Counted from the first letter of the stretch, positions 1-11,766 are shown. The stretch is 15,653 nt of DNA from Clostridia bacterium (GCA_017407765.1 JAFQVZ010000228.1:1-15653); one strand, 5' to 3'. Made by a program: numbers and translations. The notes: generated from the letters alone by a model not told the origin.

Positions 1-1170
1 ATCTATCGCTTCACCAAGGGCGACACCGACCTTTCCATGCGCTTTGACCTGACAGTTCCTCTGGCAAAGTATGTTGCCCTCAACTATGGCAGCCTTTCCT
101 TCCCCTTCCGCCGTTATCAGATCGGCAAGGTATATCGCGGCGAGCGTGCTCAGCGCGGCCGTTTCCGCGAGTTCTATCAGGCCGATATCGACATTATCGG
201 CGATGGCGAACTTTAGGTTGTCAACGAGGCAGAGATCCCTGCAATCATCTATAATACATTCAAGGGTCTTGGCCTTTCGCGTTTCAAGATCCGCGTAAAT
301 AACCGCAAGCTCCTTTCCGGCTTCTTCCAGATGCTTGAGAGCAGCCTGCCTGCCCAGGATATGATGAGAGTCATTGACAAGCTGGATAAGATCGGCATCG
401 ATAAGGTAGCTGCCGAGCTGAGCGAGATGGGCGTGTCGGAGGCCGACATCGACCTTATCCGCGGCTTTATCACACGCGACGGTTCGATCGCCGAGATCCT
501 TGAGGGTCTTGAGAGCTACAGAGGCAGAAACGAACTGTTTGATACAGGCCTTGACGAGCTTAAGACTGTAACGGCATACCTCGGCGACTTTGGTGTTCCC
601 GAAGAGAACTTCGGCATTGATCTGACCATCGCACGCGGCCTCGACTATTACACAGGCACCGTATATGAAACAACAATGCTCGACCACCCCGAGATCGGTT
701 CGGTCTGCTCGGGCGGCAGATATGACAACCTTGCCGAGTATTACACAAATAAGAAGCTGCCCGGCGTAGGTATCTCCATCGGCCTGACAAGACTTTTCTA
801 TATCCTTGATGAGAAGAAGTATATCAGCGAGGCAGCGGCGCCCTCCAGCGTAGATGTTCTGGTCCTGCCTATGACAGACGACCTGGCGCCTTCGGTCAAT
901 TTTGCACGCGTAATGCGTGAAAGAGGCCTCAAGGCACAGATCTATTATGAAAACAAGAAGTTCAAGGGCAAGATGGCGTACGCTGACAAGATCAAGGCAC
1001 CCTATATCGCCATCCTCGGTGAGGACGAGATCGCTGAAGGCAAGGTGGCGCTCAAGAACATGAGAACAGGCGAACAGCTGACCTTTACATACGAGGATGC
1101 GGCCGAGGTCCTGGTCATGGCAGCAAGAGAGCGCAGCGAGAGAAAGATCATTGAGGTGCAGGGTGAATAA
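1..1170 (+). CDS. hisS: Histidyl-tRNA synthetase, 5'-truncated by the window edge and interrupted by an in-frame TAG
   Basis: Class II aminoacyl-tRNA synthetase that charges tRNA-His in the cytoplasm. Frame 1 reads from the first base to a TAA at 1168-1170 (389 codons visible; the N-terminus lies outside). Visible landmarks, counted from codon 1: RFDLTVP (14-20), the motif 2 arginine region [13 protein letters not shown] (36-48), the histidine-specific signature RGLDYYTG (from 212), GGRYDNL (238-244), and a C-terminal anticodon-binding domain from about 284. The RFDLTVP and [10 protein letters not shown] wording resembles the eukaryotic-type HisRS branch rather than the E. coli type. Codon 72 (214-216) is TAG; reading frame and family similarity continue without a gap on both sides, so only this codon is abnormal. 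The first in-frame ATG after it is at 331, inside the catalytic domain, so a working protein from that start is unlikely. It is either a sequence error, a recent null mutation, or readthrough. The identity is very secure; functionality is not. Confidence 0.93.
214..216 (+). other. In-frame amber codon inside hisS
   Basis: TAG stands at codon 72 of the visible hisS frame, between GDGEL and VVNEAEIP, just after motif 2. The equivalent position is variable in this family as I know it. One-base changes would give TCG (Ser), CAG (Gln), GAG (Glu), AAG (Lys), TTG (Leu) or TGG (Trp). No hairpin that would mark a selenocysteine-type recoding element was recognised just downstream, and TAG is not the selenocysteine codon. 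Confidence 0.95.
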
Positions 1171-1795
1171 TCTTAAGATCGATTCCATCGGCTTCGACCT
1201 TGACGGCACACTGTGGGACAGCCTCGAGCCGGTCATCTTCTCGTGGCAGGAAGCTGTCAGGGATCTTCCCGACATTCCCCGTGTTCCCACAAACGAAGAG
1301 GTCAAGGGCGTTATGGGCCTTCCTCCTCTGGGCATTGCCACAACTCTGTTTCCCTATCTTTCGGAGGAGAGGGCAATGGAGGTGTTCGATATCATGACAA
1401 AGGTCGAGATCGAGCATGTTGCCAAGGTGGGCGGCATCCTCTTTGAGGGCCTTGAAGAGACACTCCAGTATCTCTCGGGCAAGTATAAGCTCTATATCGT
1501 CAGCAACTGTCAGAAGGGATATATCGAAGCCTTTCTTGCATATCACAAGCTGGGCAAATATTTTGTCGACCATGAGAATGCCGAAAATACCGGTTTCTCC
1601 AAGGGAAAAAATATCCGCCTTGTTATGGAGCGCAATAATCTTGAGAACACCGTCTACGTAGGCGACACCATCGGCGACCAGAATGCCGCAAAAGAGGCAG
1701 ATGTGCCGTTCATATTTGCGGGATATGGTTTTGGCAAAGCCGAAGCTCCCGAAAAGACCATAGGCAGCATCAGAGAGCTTTCGGATATATTCTAA
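1163..1795 (+). CDS. HAD-superfamily phosphatase (phosphoglycolate phosphatase-like)
   Basis: Cytoplasmic haloacid-dehalogenase-fold hydrolase, 210 residues, the usual size for this class. All four HAD motifs are present: DLDGT with Asp12 (nucleophile) and Asp14, Ser114 in VSNCQ, Lys147 in FSKGKN, and GDTIGD with Asp168 and Asp172 for magnesium. The segment between motif I and motif II fits a C1 helical cap. I chose the GTG at 1163: a GAGG Shine-Dalgarno at 1153-1156 lies 6 nt upstream, motif I then falls near residue 12 as expected, and longer reading would run deep into hisS. It overlaps the last 8 nt of hisS, which indicates translational coupling. The substrate cannot be read from sequence; phosphoglycolate, a sugar phosphate or a nucleotide are all possible. 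It ends in TAA. Confidence 0.88.
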   Translation: MNNLKIDSIGFDLDGTLWDSLEPVIFSWQEAVRDLPDIPRVPTNEEVKGVMGLPPLGIATTLFPYLSEERAMEVFDIMTKVEIEHVAKVGGILFEGLEETLQYLSGKYKLYIVSNCQKGYIEAFLAYHKLGKYFVDHENAENTGFSKGKNIRLVMERNNLENTVYVGDTIGDQNAAKEADVPFIFAGYGFGKAEAPEKTIGSIRELSDIF

Positions 1796-1840
1796 TAACA
1801 CCTATATAAATAATATAATATAAAACGGAGGGAATAACTT

Positions 1841-3259
1841 ATGAGTTACGTACAGGATCTTTCCCGTCTGGTGGAAAACAGAAAAGAAAAGACCCTTGAG
1901 ATCAGCGACAAGGTATGGGGATATGCAGAATCCCGCTTCCAGGAGTTCCAGTCGGCTGCAGCCGAGTCGGAATATATGAAGGAGCTGGGCTTTAAGGTCA
2001 CAATGGGCATCGGCGGCGAAGACACAGCCTTTGTTGCCGAATATGGCAGCGGCAAGCCTGTTATCGCTCTGCTGGGCGAGTATGATGCGCTCAGCGGCCT
2101 TTCGCAGGAGGCCGATGTGGCAGAGCATTGCCCCATCGTTCCCGGCAAGGACGGCCACGGCTGCGGACACAATCTGCTGGGTGCCGCTTCGATGGCGGCA
2201 GCGGCAGCGCTTAAGGATTATATGGAAGAGAAGGGCATTCCCGGCACCATCCGTTATTACGGCTGCCCCGCTGAGGAAAATGCCGGCGGCAAGGCATTCC
2301 TCGTACGCGAAGGCTGCTTTGACGACTGTGATATTGCAATCACATGGCATCCCGGCTGGAGCAACTCGGTAACTCAGACCGGCTCGCTGGCCAACTTCCG
2401 TGTATTCTATACATTCCATGGCCTGTCGGCTCACGCAGCAGGCTCGCCCCATCTGGGCCGTTCGGCTCTTGACGCGGTCGAGTGCATGAACGTCATGGTC
2501 AACTATCTGCGCGAGCACATGATCGACGAAGCACGTATCCACTATGCAGTTATCAACACAGGCGGCACGGCTCCCAACGTAGTCCAGTCGGAGGCACAGG
2601 TCCTTTATGCTATCCGCGCACCTAAGGTAACTCAGGTCAAGGAGCTGTTTGAACGCGTATCCAACTGCGCCAAGGGTGCGGCTCTGGGCACAGGTACAAC
2701 AGTAGATATCGAGCAGGTCTCGGCATACTCTGATTATATTTCCACCGATGTCATTGCAGACCAGCTTCAGAAGCACATGGAAGAGATGCTTCCCATCGGC
2801 TATACCGAGGAAGAGATGGAATATGCAAAGAAGTTCCAGGAGGTCATCACAGACCTCGACCGCAAGAGCCTCAAGGAAGCTGCAAAGCGCGTTGGCGGCA
2901 AGGATGCAGCCAAGATCCTCGAGCAGCCTCTTTGGGACTTTATGACATATCCCACAGGCGGCAGCAAGGGCTCGACCGACGTTGGCGATGTAAGCTGGGT
3001 AGTTCCCACAGGTCAGTTCAGCGCTGTCACATGGGCTGCCGGCACACCCGGCCACGCATGGCAGGTCGTAGCACAGGGCAAGAGCCCCGTTGCGCATAAG
3101 GGCACATTGTTTGCAGCCAAGGTAATGGCGGCAACCGCTTATGACTTCCTGACAGATCCCGAGCTGGTAAAGAAGGCGAAGGAGAACTGGCTGGAGATCC
3201 TCGACGGCGAGACCTATCCCGGCGCTCTGCCCCCCGATGCAAAGCCTCATATCTGGTAA
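1841..3259 (+). CDS. M20-family amidohydrolase, AbgB-like (p-aminobenzoyl-glutamate hydrolase subunit B type)
   Basis: Zinc-dependent amidase/carboxypeptidase of 472 residues, close to the size of E. coli AbgB. Likely metal and catalytic residues are visible: His106, Cys108 and His110 in GHGCGHN, the Glu145-Glu146 pair in PAEENAGG, His170 in WHPGW, and His405 in TPGHAW. The lid/dimerisation domain carries GLSAHAAGSPHLGRSALDA and NTGGTAPNVVQ, both typical of the AbgB/ACY1L2 group. AbgB works with AbgA to split the folate breakdown product p-aminobenzoyl-glutamate, but no AbgA or transporter is adjacent, so another N-acyl or dipeptide substrate is equally possible. The start is supported by GGAGGG at 1827-1832, 8 nt before the ATG. 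It follows the HAD gene by 45 AT-rich nt and probably shares its transcript; a strong terminator follows. Confidence 0.9.
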   Translation: MSYVQDLSRLVENRKEKTLEISDKVWGYAESRFQEFQSAAAESEYMKELGFKVTMGIGGEDTAFVAEYGSGKPVIALLGEYDALSGLSQEADVAEHCPIVPGKDGHGCGHNLLGAASMAAAAALKDYMEEKGIPGTIRYYGCPAEENAGGKAFLVREGCFDDCDIAITWHPGWSNSVTQTGSLANFRVFYTFHGLSAHAAGSPHLGRSALDAVECMNVMVNYLREHMIDEARIHYAVINTGGTAPNVVQSEAQVLYAIRAPKVTQVKELFERVSNCAKGAALGTGTTVDIEQVSAYSDYISTDVIADQLQKHMEEMLPIGYTEEEMEYAKKFQEVITDLDRKSLKEAAKRVGGKDAAKILEQPLWDFMTYPTGGSKGSTDVGDVSWVVPTGQFSAVTWAAGTPGHAWQVVAQGKSPVAHKGTLFAAKVMAATAYDFLTDPELVKKAKENWLEILDGETYPGALPPDAKPHIW

Positions 3260-3268
3260 TAGATAAAT

Positions 3269-3304
3269 AAAAAAACCTCACTTCTTCGTGAAGTGAGGTT
3301 TTTT
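3269..3304. terminator. Bidirectional intrinsic terminator
   Basis: A 9-bp stem CCTCACTTC / GAAGTGAGG (3276-3284 and 3290-3298) with loop TTCGT is preceded by seven A and followed by six T. The A and T tracts make it work on both strands. It sits between two convergent genes, ending 17 nt past the minus-strand isomerase stop and starting 10 nt past the plus-strand amidohydrolase stop. Confidence 0.95.
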
Positions 3305-3320
3305 GCATTTAATGTTACGA

Positions 3321-3947
3321 TCAGTCGAGGATCTTTACGCTCTCGATGACGGGCTGGGCCTCCGCGGGGATGGTGCCGTTGTTATCGACGGGCTGCGCAT
3401 CTGCGCATATAGCGTCGACTACCTCGATGCCTTCGGTGACGATGCCGAAGGAGGCATAGGCGCCGTCAAGATGGGGAGCATCGGCATGGCAGATAAAGAA
3501 CTGCGAAGAAGCGCTGTTGGGCAGCTTGCTGCGAGCCATAGAGATAACACCGCGTGTGTGCTTAAGATCGTTCTTGATGCCGTTCTGCTCGAACTCGCCG
3601 GTGATCTCGGTGTCGGAGCCGCCGCGGCCGGTGCCTTCGGGGCAGCCGCCCTGGATCATGAAGCCGGAGATGATGCGGTGGAAGGTGAGGCCGTCATAGA
3701 AGCCTTCGTTTGCCAGCTTTACAAAGTTTGCAACTGTGATGGGGGCAGTGTCGCCGTCCAGCTCAACGGTGATGGTGCCATAGTCCCTGACTGTGATCTC
3801 GGCGATATGCTTGCCGGTCAGGCGGGGCTCGTCGGTTTCAGGCGCGCCTGAGCTGCCGGAGGTAGAGGCCACATAGGCAAGACCGATTCCGATCAGCACG
3901 AAAACCGCACCGAAAATGAAAATAAGTTTTTTTGTTGATGAAGTCAT
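3321..3947 (-). CDS. Cyclophilin-type peptidyl-prolyl cis-trans isomerase with N-terminal membrane anchor
   Basis: Prolyl isomerase, 208 residues. A short basic N-terminus and one hydrophobic segment (about 8-26) are followed by a Ser/Gly linker (about 28-38), so the catalytic domain should be held on the outer face of the membrane and assist folding of exported proteins. There is no lipobox cysteine, hence an uncleaved anchor or type I signal rather than a lipoprotein. The cyclophilin core starts near 50 and shows catalytic Arg91 in FHRIISGFMIQGG, GVISMAR (133-139), NSASSQFFI (144-152) and LDGAYASFG. His159 replaces the tryptophan of cyclosporin-sensitive cyclophilins, as is common in bacteria. 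The start at 3947 is favoured by AAGGAAG (minus strand, 3955-3961) 7 nt upstream; the longer frame from 4001 has no such site and would begin upstream of the predicted transcript start. It ends in TGA. Confidence 0.93.
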   Translation of the reverse strand: MTSSTKKLIFIFGAVFVLIGIGLAYVASTSGSSGAPETDEPRLTGKHIAEITVRDYGTITVELDGDTAPITVANFVKLANEGFYDGLTFHRIISGFMIQGGCPEGTGRGGSDTEITGEFEQNGIKNDLKHTRGVISMARSKLPNSASSQFFICHADAPHLDGAYASFGIVTEGIEVVDAICADAQPVDNNGTIPAEAQPVIESVKILD

Positions 3948-3985
3948 TGTTTTTCTTCCTTTCGAGTTTTGCCCGATGAACAGGC

Positions 3986-4013
3986 TATATAAGAATAACA
4001 CAAATTGTGTAAA
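3986..4013 (-). promoter_or_regulatory. Candidate SigA-type promoter for the prolyl isomerase, overlapping a dyad
   Basis: On the minus strand TTTACA (4008-4013) and TATATA (3986-3991) are 16 nt apart, giving a start near 3979, about 30 nt before the ATG. The spacer and -35 box overlap the dyad ACACAA-A-TTGTGT (3998-4010) and a direct repeat of AAATTGTG (4002-4009 and 4011-4018), which could be an operator. Consensus match is only moderate. Confidence 0.4.
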
Positions 4014-4156
4014 TTGTGCAGAGGGAATATTCTGAAAATAATGTTAACTGGCGCAAAAGTTCGCGAAATGGGCGAAAAGACAAAAAAATAACCCGATAAT
4101 CGGCAAAATAGCCAACTTCGGGAGAAACAGTGTGACAAAATATTACGGATACAACA

Positions 4157-4185
4157 TTGACGGATTGAAAAGTGAGTGGTATAAT
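4157..4185 (+). promoter_or_regulatory. Strong SigA promoter for rpoBC
   Basis: TTGACG (4157-4162) and a perfect TATAAT (4180-4185) are separated by exactly 17 nt, with TG at 4177-4178 forming an extended -10. Transcription should start near 4192, leaving a 5' leader of about 227 nt before rpoB. Confidence 0.88.
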
Positions 4186-4191
4186 AGTAAA

Positions 4192-4418
4192 CTGCATTGG
4201 AGTATGGACACTTTTTCAAAGTCACAGTGATAATGTAACAGAAAAAAGGTTCGATTTCAATAGAAAAATCAAGAAAATCCTCTGTGAAAGCCAAAGATCA
4301 GACAACGAGGTCGGGTGTATCACAGAGTGAGCAAAAGCCGCATGCGGCATTTGCATAGTGGACAATCAGCAATAACATAGAAGAGTTACCCCGGCGGTAT
4401 CAAGAGGCTGATACCAGA
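4192..4418 (+). promoter_or_regulatory. Long 5' leader of rpoB with several inverted repeats
   Basis: The start is set by the predicted promoter. It contains an 8-bp perfect inverted repeat CTCTGTGA / TCACAGAG (4280-4287 and 4320-4327), a 12-bp palindrome GCCGCATGCGGC (4337-4348), and a terminal hairpin at 4396-4415. There is no T-box sequence and no hairpin followed by a T-run, so it does not look like a classical attenuator. It matches no riboswitch or ribosomal-protein leader that I recognise; control of RNA polymerase synthesis is an inference. Confidence 0.5.
4396..4415 (+). promoter_or_regulatory. Hairpin presenting a possible rpoB Shine-Dalgarno in its loop
   Basis: GGTATCA (4396-4402) pairs with TGATACC (4409-4415) over 7 bp, leaving the 6-nt loop AGAGGC. 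The AGAGG in that loop is the best Shine-Dalgarno candidate for the ATG at 4419, 11 nt downstream. The same GGTA could instead pair with TACC at 4387-4390, a weaker competing hairpin. Confidence 0.5.
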
Positions 4419-7400
4419 ATGAAGAATGGAGTGAAACTGATCATGAAGGACATGCGCTGCGGAAGAAAGATCCGCAAAAGCTTTTCCAGGGTCGATGAAG
4501 TCCTGGAGATGCCCAATCTCATCGAGATCCAGAAGAAATCCTACAAATGGTTCCTCGACGAGGGCCTGAGAGAGGTTTTCAAGGATGTTGGAACGATCAC
4601 AGACTATTCCGGCAATCTTGAGCTCACCTTCCTCGATTTCAAAATTGAAGACAAACCCAAGTACACCATTGCCGAGTGCAAGGAAAGAGATGCTACGTAC
4701 TCTGCTCCCCTCAAGGTCAGAATGAGACTCCGCAACAAGGAGACTGAGGAGATCAAGGAGCAGGAGATCTTCATGGGCGACTTCCAGCTCATGACAGAGA
4801 GCGGCACCTTTATCATCAACGGTGCTGAGCGTGCCATCGTATCTCAGCTCGTTCGTTCTCCCGGCATGTACTACAGCCTCGCAACAACAGATAAGGGCGG
4901 TTCCTCCTACCAGTGCACAGTCATCCCCTACAGAGGCGCATGGCTCGAGTATGAGACCGACATCAATGATGTATTCTATGTCCGTATCGACAAGAACAGA
5001 AAGATTCCCATCACATCCCTCATCCGCGCTCTGGGCGTAGGCACAGACGCCGAGATCAAGAGCCTGTTCGGCGACGAGGAGCTGATCCTCGCAACACTTG
5101 AGAAGGATAAGGATGTAAAGAGCCCCAACGAGGCTCTTATCGAGATCTATAAGAAGCTCCGTCCCGGCGAGCCTCCCACGATCGACAGCGCAAAGACACA
5201 CATCAATAACCTCTTCTTTGATCCCAAGAGATATGACCTTTCGGCAGTCGGCCGTTATAAGTTCAACAAGAAGATGGCTATTTCCAAGAGACTTGTCGGC
5301 AGAAAGCTTGCAAGCGAGATCACCGATGCAGTAAGCGGCGAGAAGCAGCCTCAGATCATCTCCGACCCCATGACAGGCGAGATCCTGGCTATGGGCGGCG
5401 AGGTCCTCACAAGAGAAAAGGCCGAGATGCTCGAGCGCCGCGGCGTCAACGAGGCATTCGTCGATGTCGAAGGCAAGGCCGTCAAGGTTTTTGCAAACGG
5501 CATGGTATGGCTCCATGACTTCGTAGACTGCAAGGAAGAAGACCTTGGCGTTCTCGAGAGAGTTCGCTTCAGCGTCCTCAGAGATCTGATGGATAAGTAT
5601 CAGGGCGAAGAGCTGCTTGATAAGATCAAGGAAAACCGCCTTGAACTGACACCTAACCACATCATCCCCGATGATATCCTGGCATCGATCAACTATCTGC
5701 TCTGCCTGTTCAACGGCGTGGGCACATTCGACGATATCGACCACCTCGGCAACCGTCGTCTGCGCTGCGTAGGCGAGCTGCTGCAGAACCAGTTCCGCAT
5801 CGGCTTCAGCCGTATGGAGCGCGTCATCCGCGAGAGAATGACAAACCAGGATCTGGACATCGTAACACCCCAGTCTCTCGTAAATATCCGTCCCGTAACA
5901 GCTGCCATCAAGGAGTTCTTCGGCTCCTCGCCCCTCAGCCAGTTCATGGACCAGAACAATCCTCTGTCCGAGCTGACACATAAGCGCCGTATTTCGGCTC
6001 TGGGCCCCGGCGGTCTGTCGAGAGACCGTGCATCCTTCGAAGTTCGAGACGTACACTACAGCCACTATGGCCGTCTGTGCCCCATCGAGACTCCTGAAGG
6101 ACCCAACATCGGCCTGATCTCCTATCTGGCAACTTATGCCAAGATCAACGATTACGGCTTCATCGAGGCTCCCTACAGAGTCGTCGATAAGGAAACCGGC
6201 CGTGTCACAGACGAAGTTCGTTATATGACAGCCGATGTCGAGGATGAATACACGATCGCTCAGGCCAACGAGCCTCTGGACGAGAACCACTGCATTATCG
6301 CAGAGCGAGTAACCTGCCGCCGCCGCGAGGAGATCATCGAGGTAGACAGATCTCAGATCGACCTCATCGACGTATCTCCCAAGATGATGGTATCGGTAGC
6401 TACCGCATTCATCCCCTTCCTTGAAAACGACGACGCCAACCGTGCGCTGATGGGCGCGAACATGCAGCGCCAGGCAGTTCCTCTGCTCAGAACAGAGGCT
6501 CCCTTCGTAGCCACCGGTATGGAGTATAAGGCAGCAGTCGACTCGGGCACAGTTCCTCTGGCTCTCGAGGGCGGTGTTGTCACAGGTGTTTCGGCCGATG
6601 AGATCACCATCAAGTATGACACTCTCGGCACAAAGACACACAAGCTTATCAAGTTCACACGTTCCAACCAGAGCACATGCATCAACCAGCGTCCCATTGT
6701 AGACGTTGGCGATAGAGTTGAGAAGGACGACGTCATTGCTGACGGTCCCTCCACCTCCAACGGCGAGGTCTCCCTCGGCAGAAATGCTCTGATCGGCTTC
6801 ATGAACTGGGAAGGCTATAACTACGAGGACGCCGTTCTTCTGAACGAACGCCTTGTAAGAGAAGATATCTACACCTCGATCAACATCGAGGAGTATGAGA
6901 CCGAATCGAGAGATACCAAGCTCGGACCTGAGGAGATCACAAGAGATATCCCCAATGTCGGTGAAGAGGCCCTTAAGGACCTTGACGAGCGCGGCATCAT
7001 CCGTATCGGCGCCGAGGTACATCCCGGCGATATCCTTGTCGGTAAGGTAACACCCAAGGGTGAGACCGAGCTGACAGCAGAAGAGCGCCTGCTCCGCGCC
7101 ATCTTCGGCGAGAAGGCACGCGAGGTAAGAGACACATCTCTGCGCGTACCTCACGGCGGCGGCGGCACCATCGTCGACGTTAAGGTCTTCACAAGAGCCA
7201 ACGCTGATGAGATGCCTCCCGGAGTAAATATGGTCGTTCGCTGCTATATCATCCAGAAGAGAAAGATCTCGGTCGGCGACAAGATGGCCGGTCGTCACGG
7301 CAACAAGGGTGTCGTATCCCGCATCCTGCCTCAGGAAGATATGCCCTTCCTGCCCGACGGTCGTCCCCTCGACATCGTCCTTAACCCCCTCGGCGTACCT

Positions 7401-8195
7401 TCCCGAATGAACATCGGTCAGGTCCTCGAGGTACATCTGGCCCGCGCAGCACAGGCCCTCGGCCTCTATGTCGCAACCCCCGTCTTTGACGGCGCAAAGG
7501 AGAGCGACATCCGCGAGCTGCTGACACAGGCAGGCCTCAGCCCCGACGGCAAGACCGTCCTCTATGACGGCAGAACAGGCCAGCCCTTCGATAACCCCGT
7601 AACCGTTGGTTACATGTATTACCTCAAGCTCCATCACCTGGTCGACGATAAGATCCATGCAAGAAGCACAGGTCCTTACTCGCTGGTAACACAGCAGCCT
7701 CTGGGCGGTAAGGCTCAGTTCGGCGGTCAGCGCTTCGGTGAGATGGAAGTTTGGGCACTGGAAGCTTACGGCGCAGCTTACACCCTGCAGGAGATCCTCA
7801 CAGTCAAGTCCGACGATATCGTTGGCCGTGTAAAGACATACGAGGCTATCGTAAAGGGTTACAACGTTCCCAAGCCCGGTGTTCCCGAGTCCTTCAAGGT
7901 ACTTGTCAAGGAACTCCAGTCGCTGGGTCTTGATATCCGCGTTCTCGATAAGAACAACGAGGAGATCGACCTGATCGACGACGAGGATGACACATACGAG
8001 CACGCAGTCAAGGGCGAGTCTTTCAGAGATGAAAACGAGACCTATAAGGCTGATGCAGGCGAGTTCGTAAAGGCCGGCTTTGCCATCGAAGATGAGCAGG
8101 GCGAGGCTATCGAAGATATCGCCTTCGAAGACGAGAGCATGGATTTTGATGCCGACAACTTCGAAAATGAAAGCTATCCCGAATACGATATGTGA
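4419..8195 (+). CDS. rpoB: DNA-directed RNA polymerase subunit beta
   Basis: Beta subunit of RNA polymerase, 1258 residues, complete. N-terminal [20 protein letters not shown], the rifampicin-pocket segment around residue 510 ([23 protein letters not shown]), [11 protein letters not shown] of the active-site region, and the C-terminal [21 protein letters not shown] clamp segment are all intact. The residues matching E. coli Q513, D516, S522, H526, R529 and S531 are wild type, so rifampicin sensitivity is predicted. The last 80 residues (1179-1258) form an acidic tail (31 Asp/Glu, 4 Lys/Arg). The start at 4419 has AGAGG in a hairpin loop 11 nt upstream; the ATG at 4443 ([14 protein letters not shown]) gives an N-terminus more like its relatives and has GGAG at 4428-4431, so it is a real alternative. 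It ends in TGA, 22 nt before rpoC. Confidence 0.98.
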   Translation: MKNGVKLIMKDMRCGRKIRKSFSRVDEVLEMPNLIEIQKKSYKWFLDEGLREVFKDVGTITDYSGNLELTFLDFKIEDKPKYTIAECKERDATYSAPLKVRMRLRNKETEEIKEQEIFMGDFQLMTESGTFIINGAERAIVSQLVRSPGMYYSLATTDKGGSSYQCTVIPYRGAWLEYETDINDVFYVRIDKNRKIPITSLIRALGVGTDAEIKSLFGDEELILATLEKDKDVKSPNEALIEIYKKLRPGEPPTIDSAKTHINNLFFDPKRYDLSAVGRYKFNKKMAISKRLVGRKLASEITDAVSGEKQPQIISDPMTGEILAMGGEVLTREKAEMLERRGVNEAFVDVEGKAVKVFANGMVWLHDFVDCKEEDLGVLERVRFSVLRDLMDKYQGEELLDKIKENRLELTPNHIIPDDILASINYLLCLFNGVGTFDDIDHLGNRRLRCVGELLQNQFRIGFSRMERVIRERMTNQDLDIVTPQSLVNIRPVTAAIKEFFGSSPLSQFMDQNNPLSELTHKRRISALGPGGLSRDRASFEVRDVHYSHYGRLCPIETPEGPNIGLISYLATYAKINDYGFIEAPYRVVDKETGRVTDEVRYMTADVEDEYTIAQANEPLDENHCIIAERVTCRRREEIIEVDRSQIDLIDVSPKMMVSVATAFIPFLENDDANRALMGANMQRQAVPLLRTEAPFVATGMEYKAAVDSGTVPLALEGGVVTGVSADEITIKYDTLGTKTHKLIKFTRSNQSTCINQRPIVDVGDRVEKDDVIADGPSTSNGEVSLGRNALIGFMNWEGYNYEDAVLLNERLVREDIYTSINIEEYETESRDTKLGPEEITRDIPNVGEEALKDLDERGIIRIGAEVHPGDILVGKVTPKGETELTAEERLLRAIFGEKAREVRDTSLRVPHGGGGTIVDVKVFTRANADEMPPGVNMVVRCYIIQKRKISVGDKMAGRHGNKGVVSRILPQEDMPFLPDGRPLDIVLNPLGVPSRMNIGQVLEVHLARAAQALGLYVATPVFDGAKESDIRELLTQAGLSPDGKTVLYDGRTGQPFDNPVTVGYMYYLKLHHLVDDKIHARSTGPYSLVTQQPLGGKAQFGGQRFGEMEVWALEAYGAAYTLQEILTVKSDDIVGRVKTYEAIVKGYNVPKPGVPESFKVLVKELQSLGLDIRVLDKNNEEIDLIDDEDDTYEHAVKGESFRDENETYKADAGEFVKAGFAIEDEQGEAIEDIAFEDESMDFDADNFENESYPEYDM

Positions 8196-8217
8196 TGAAG
8201 GGAGATAATTAATAATT

Positions 8218-11737
<3,520 letters not shown>

Positions 11738-11745
<8 letters not shown>

Positions 11746-11766
11746 CGGCTCATCTTGTAGTATACT
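11738..11766 (+). promoter_or_regulatory. Internal SigA promoter at the rpoC stop codon, driving the str-operon part
   Basis: TTGACT (11738-11743) overlaps the GAC-TAA end of rpoC, and TATACT (11761-11766) follows after exactly 17 nt. Each box matches consensus at five of six positions. The predicted start is near 11773, about 25 nt before the L7Ae-like gene. It would let rpsL-rpsG-fusA-tuf be expressed above the level set by the rpoB promoter. Confidence 0.72.

Larger units (their letters stand above)
3948..4418. other. Divergent intergenic control region between the prolyl isomerase and rpoB
   Basis: About 470 AT-rich bases with no supportable gene. From left to right: the isomerase ribosome-binding site and candidate promoter (3955-4013), an unassigned stretch with small dyads (TTCGCGAA at 4060-4067; CCGAT-A-ATCGG at 4093-4103), the strong rpoB promoter (4157-4185), and the rpoB leader (about 4192-4418). 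Frames of 70-116 codons on the minus strand here have no recognisable protein character, and very short plus-strand frames lack proper ribosome-binding sites. Confidence 0.8.

Noticed and set aside
1097..1162. Upstream in-frame ATG extending the HAD gene into hisS
   Set aside because: It would overlap hisS by over 70 nt with no family match; the GTG at 1163 has a GAGG site and the right distance to motif I.
1796..1840. TATAAT at 1814-1819 as a promoter for the amidohydrolase
   Set aside because: No acceptable -35 box at 16-18 nt upstream; the stretch is simply AT-rich.
1802..3250. A 482-codon open frame antisense to the M20 amidohydrolase
   Set aside because: Codon-register shadow of a clear gene; composition and lack of motifs argue against it.
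4041..4091. 16-codon frame upstream of the rpoB promoter as a leader peptide
   Set aside because: It lies before the predicted transcript start, and its nearest GAGGG is about 15 nt from the ATG.
4083..4103. Small dyad CCGAT-A-ATCGG next to a run of A as a minus-strand terminator
   Set aside because: A 4-5 bp stem is too short, and no minus-strand gene ends there.
4204..4230. 8-codon frame at the start of the rpoB leader
   Set aside because: The GGAG before it is only 1 nt from the ATG, and the peptide shows no regulatory codon run.
3944..4294. Minus-strand frames (70 and 116 codons) across the divergent intergenic region
   Set aside because: Biased AT-rich translation without motifs or ribosome-binding sites; they cover promoter sequences.
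4192..4418. T-box or known riboswitch in the rpoB leader
   Set aside because: No T-box core sequence, no terminator/antiterminator pair and no recognisable riboswitch core.
4386..8003. A 1205-codon open frame antisense to rpoB
   Set aside because: It is in codon register with rpoB and open only because rpoB lacks TTA, CTA and TCA; the translation is Leu/Val/Asp/Cys-rich low-information sequence without any motif or ribosome-binding site.
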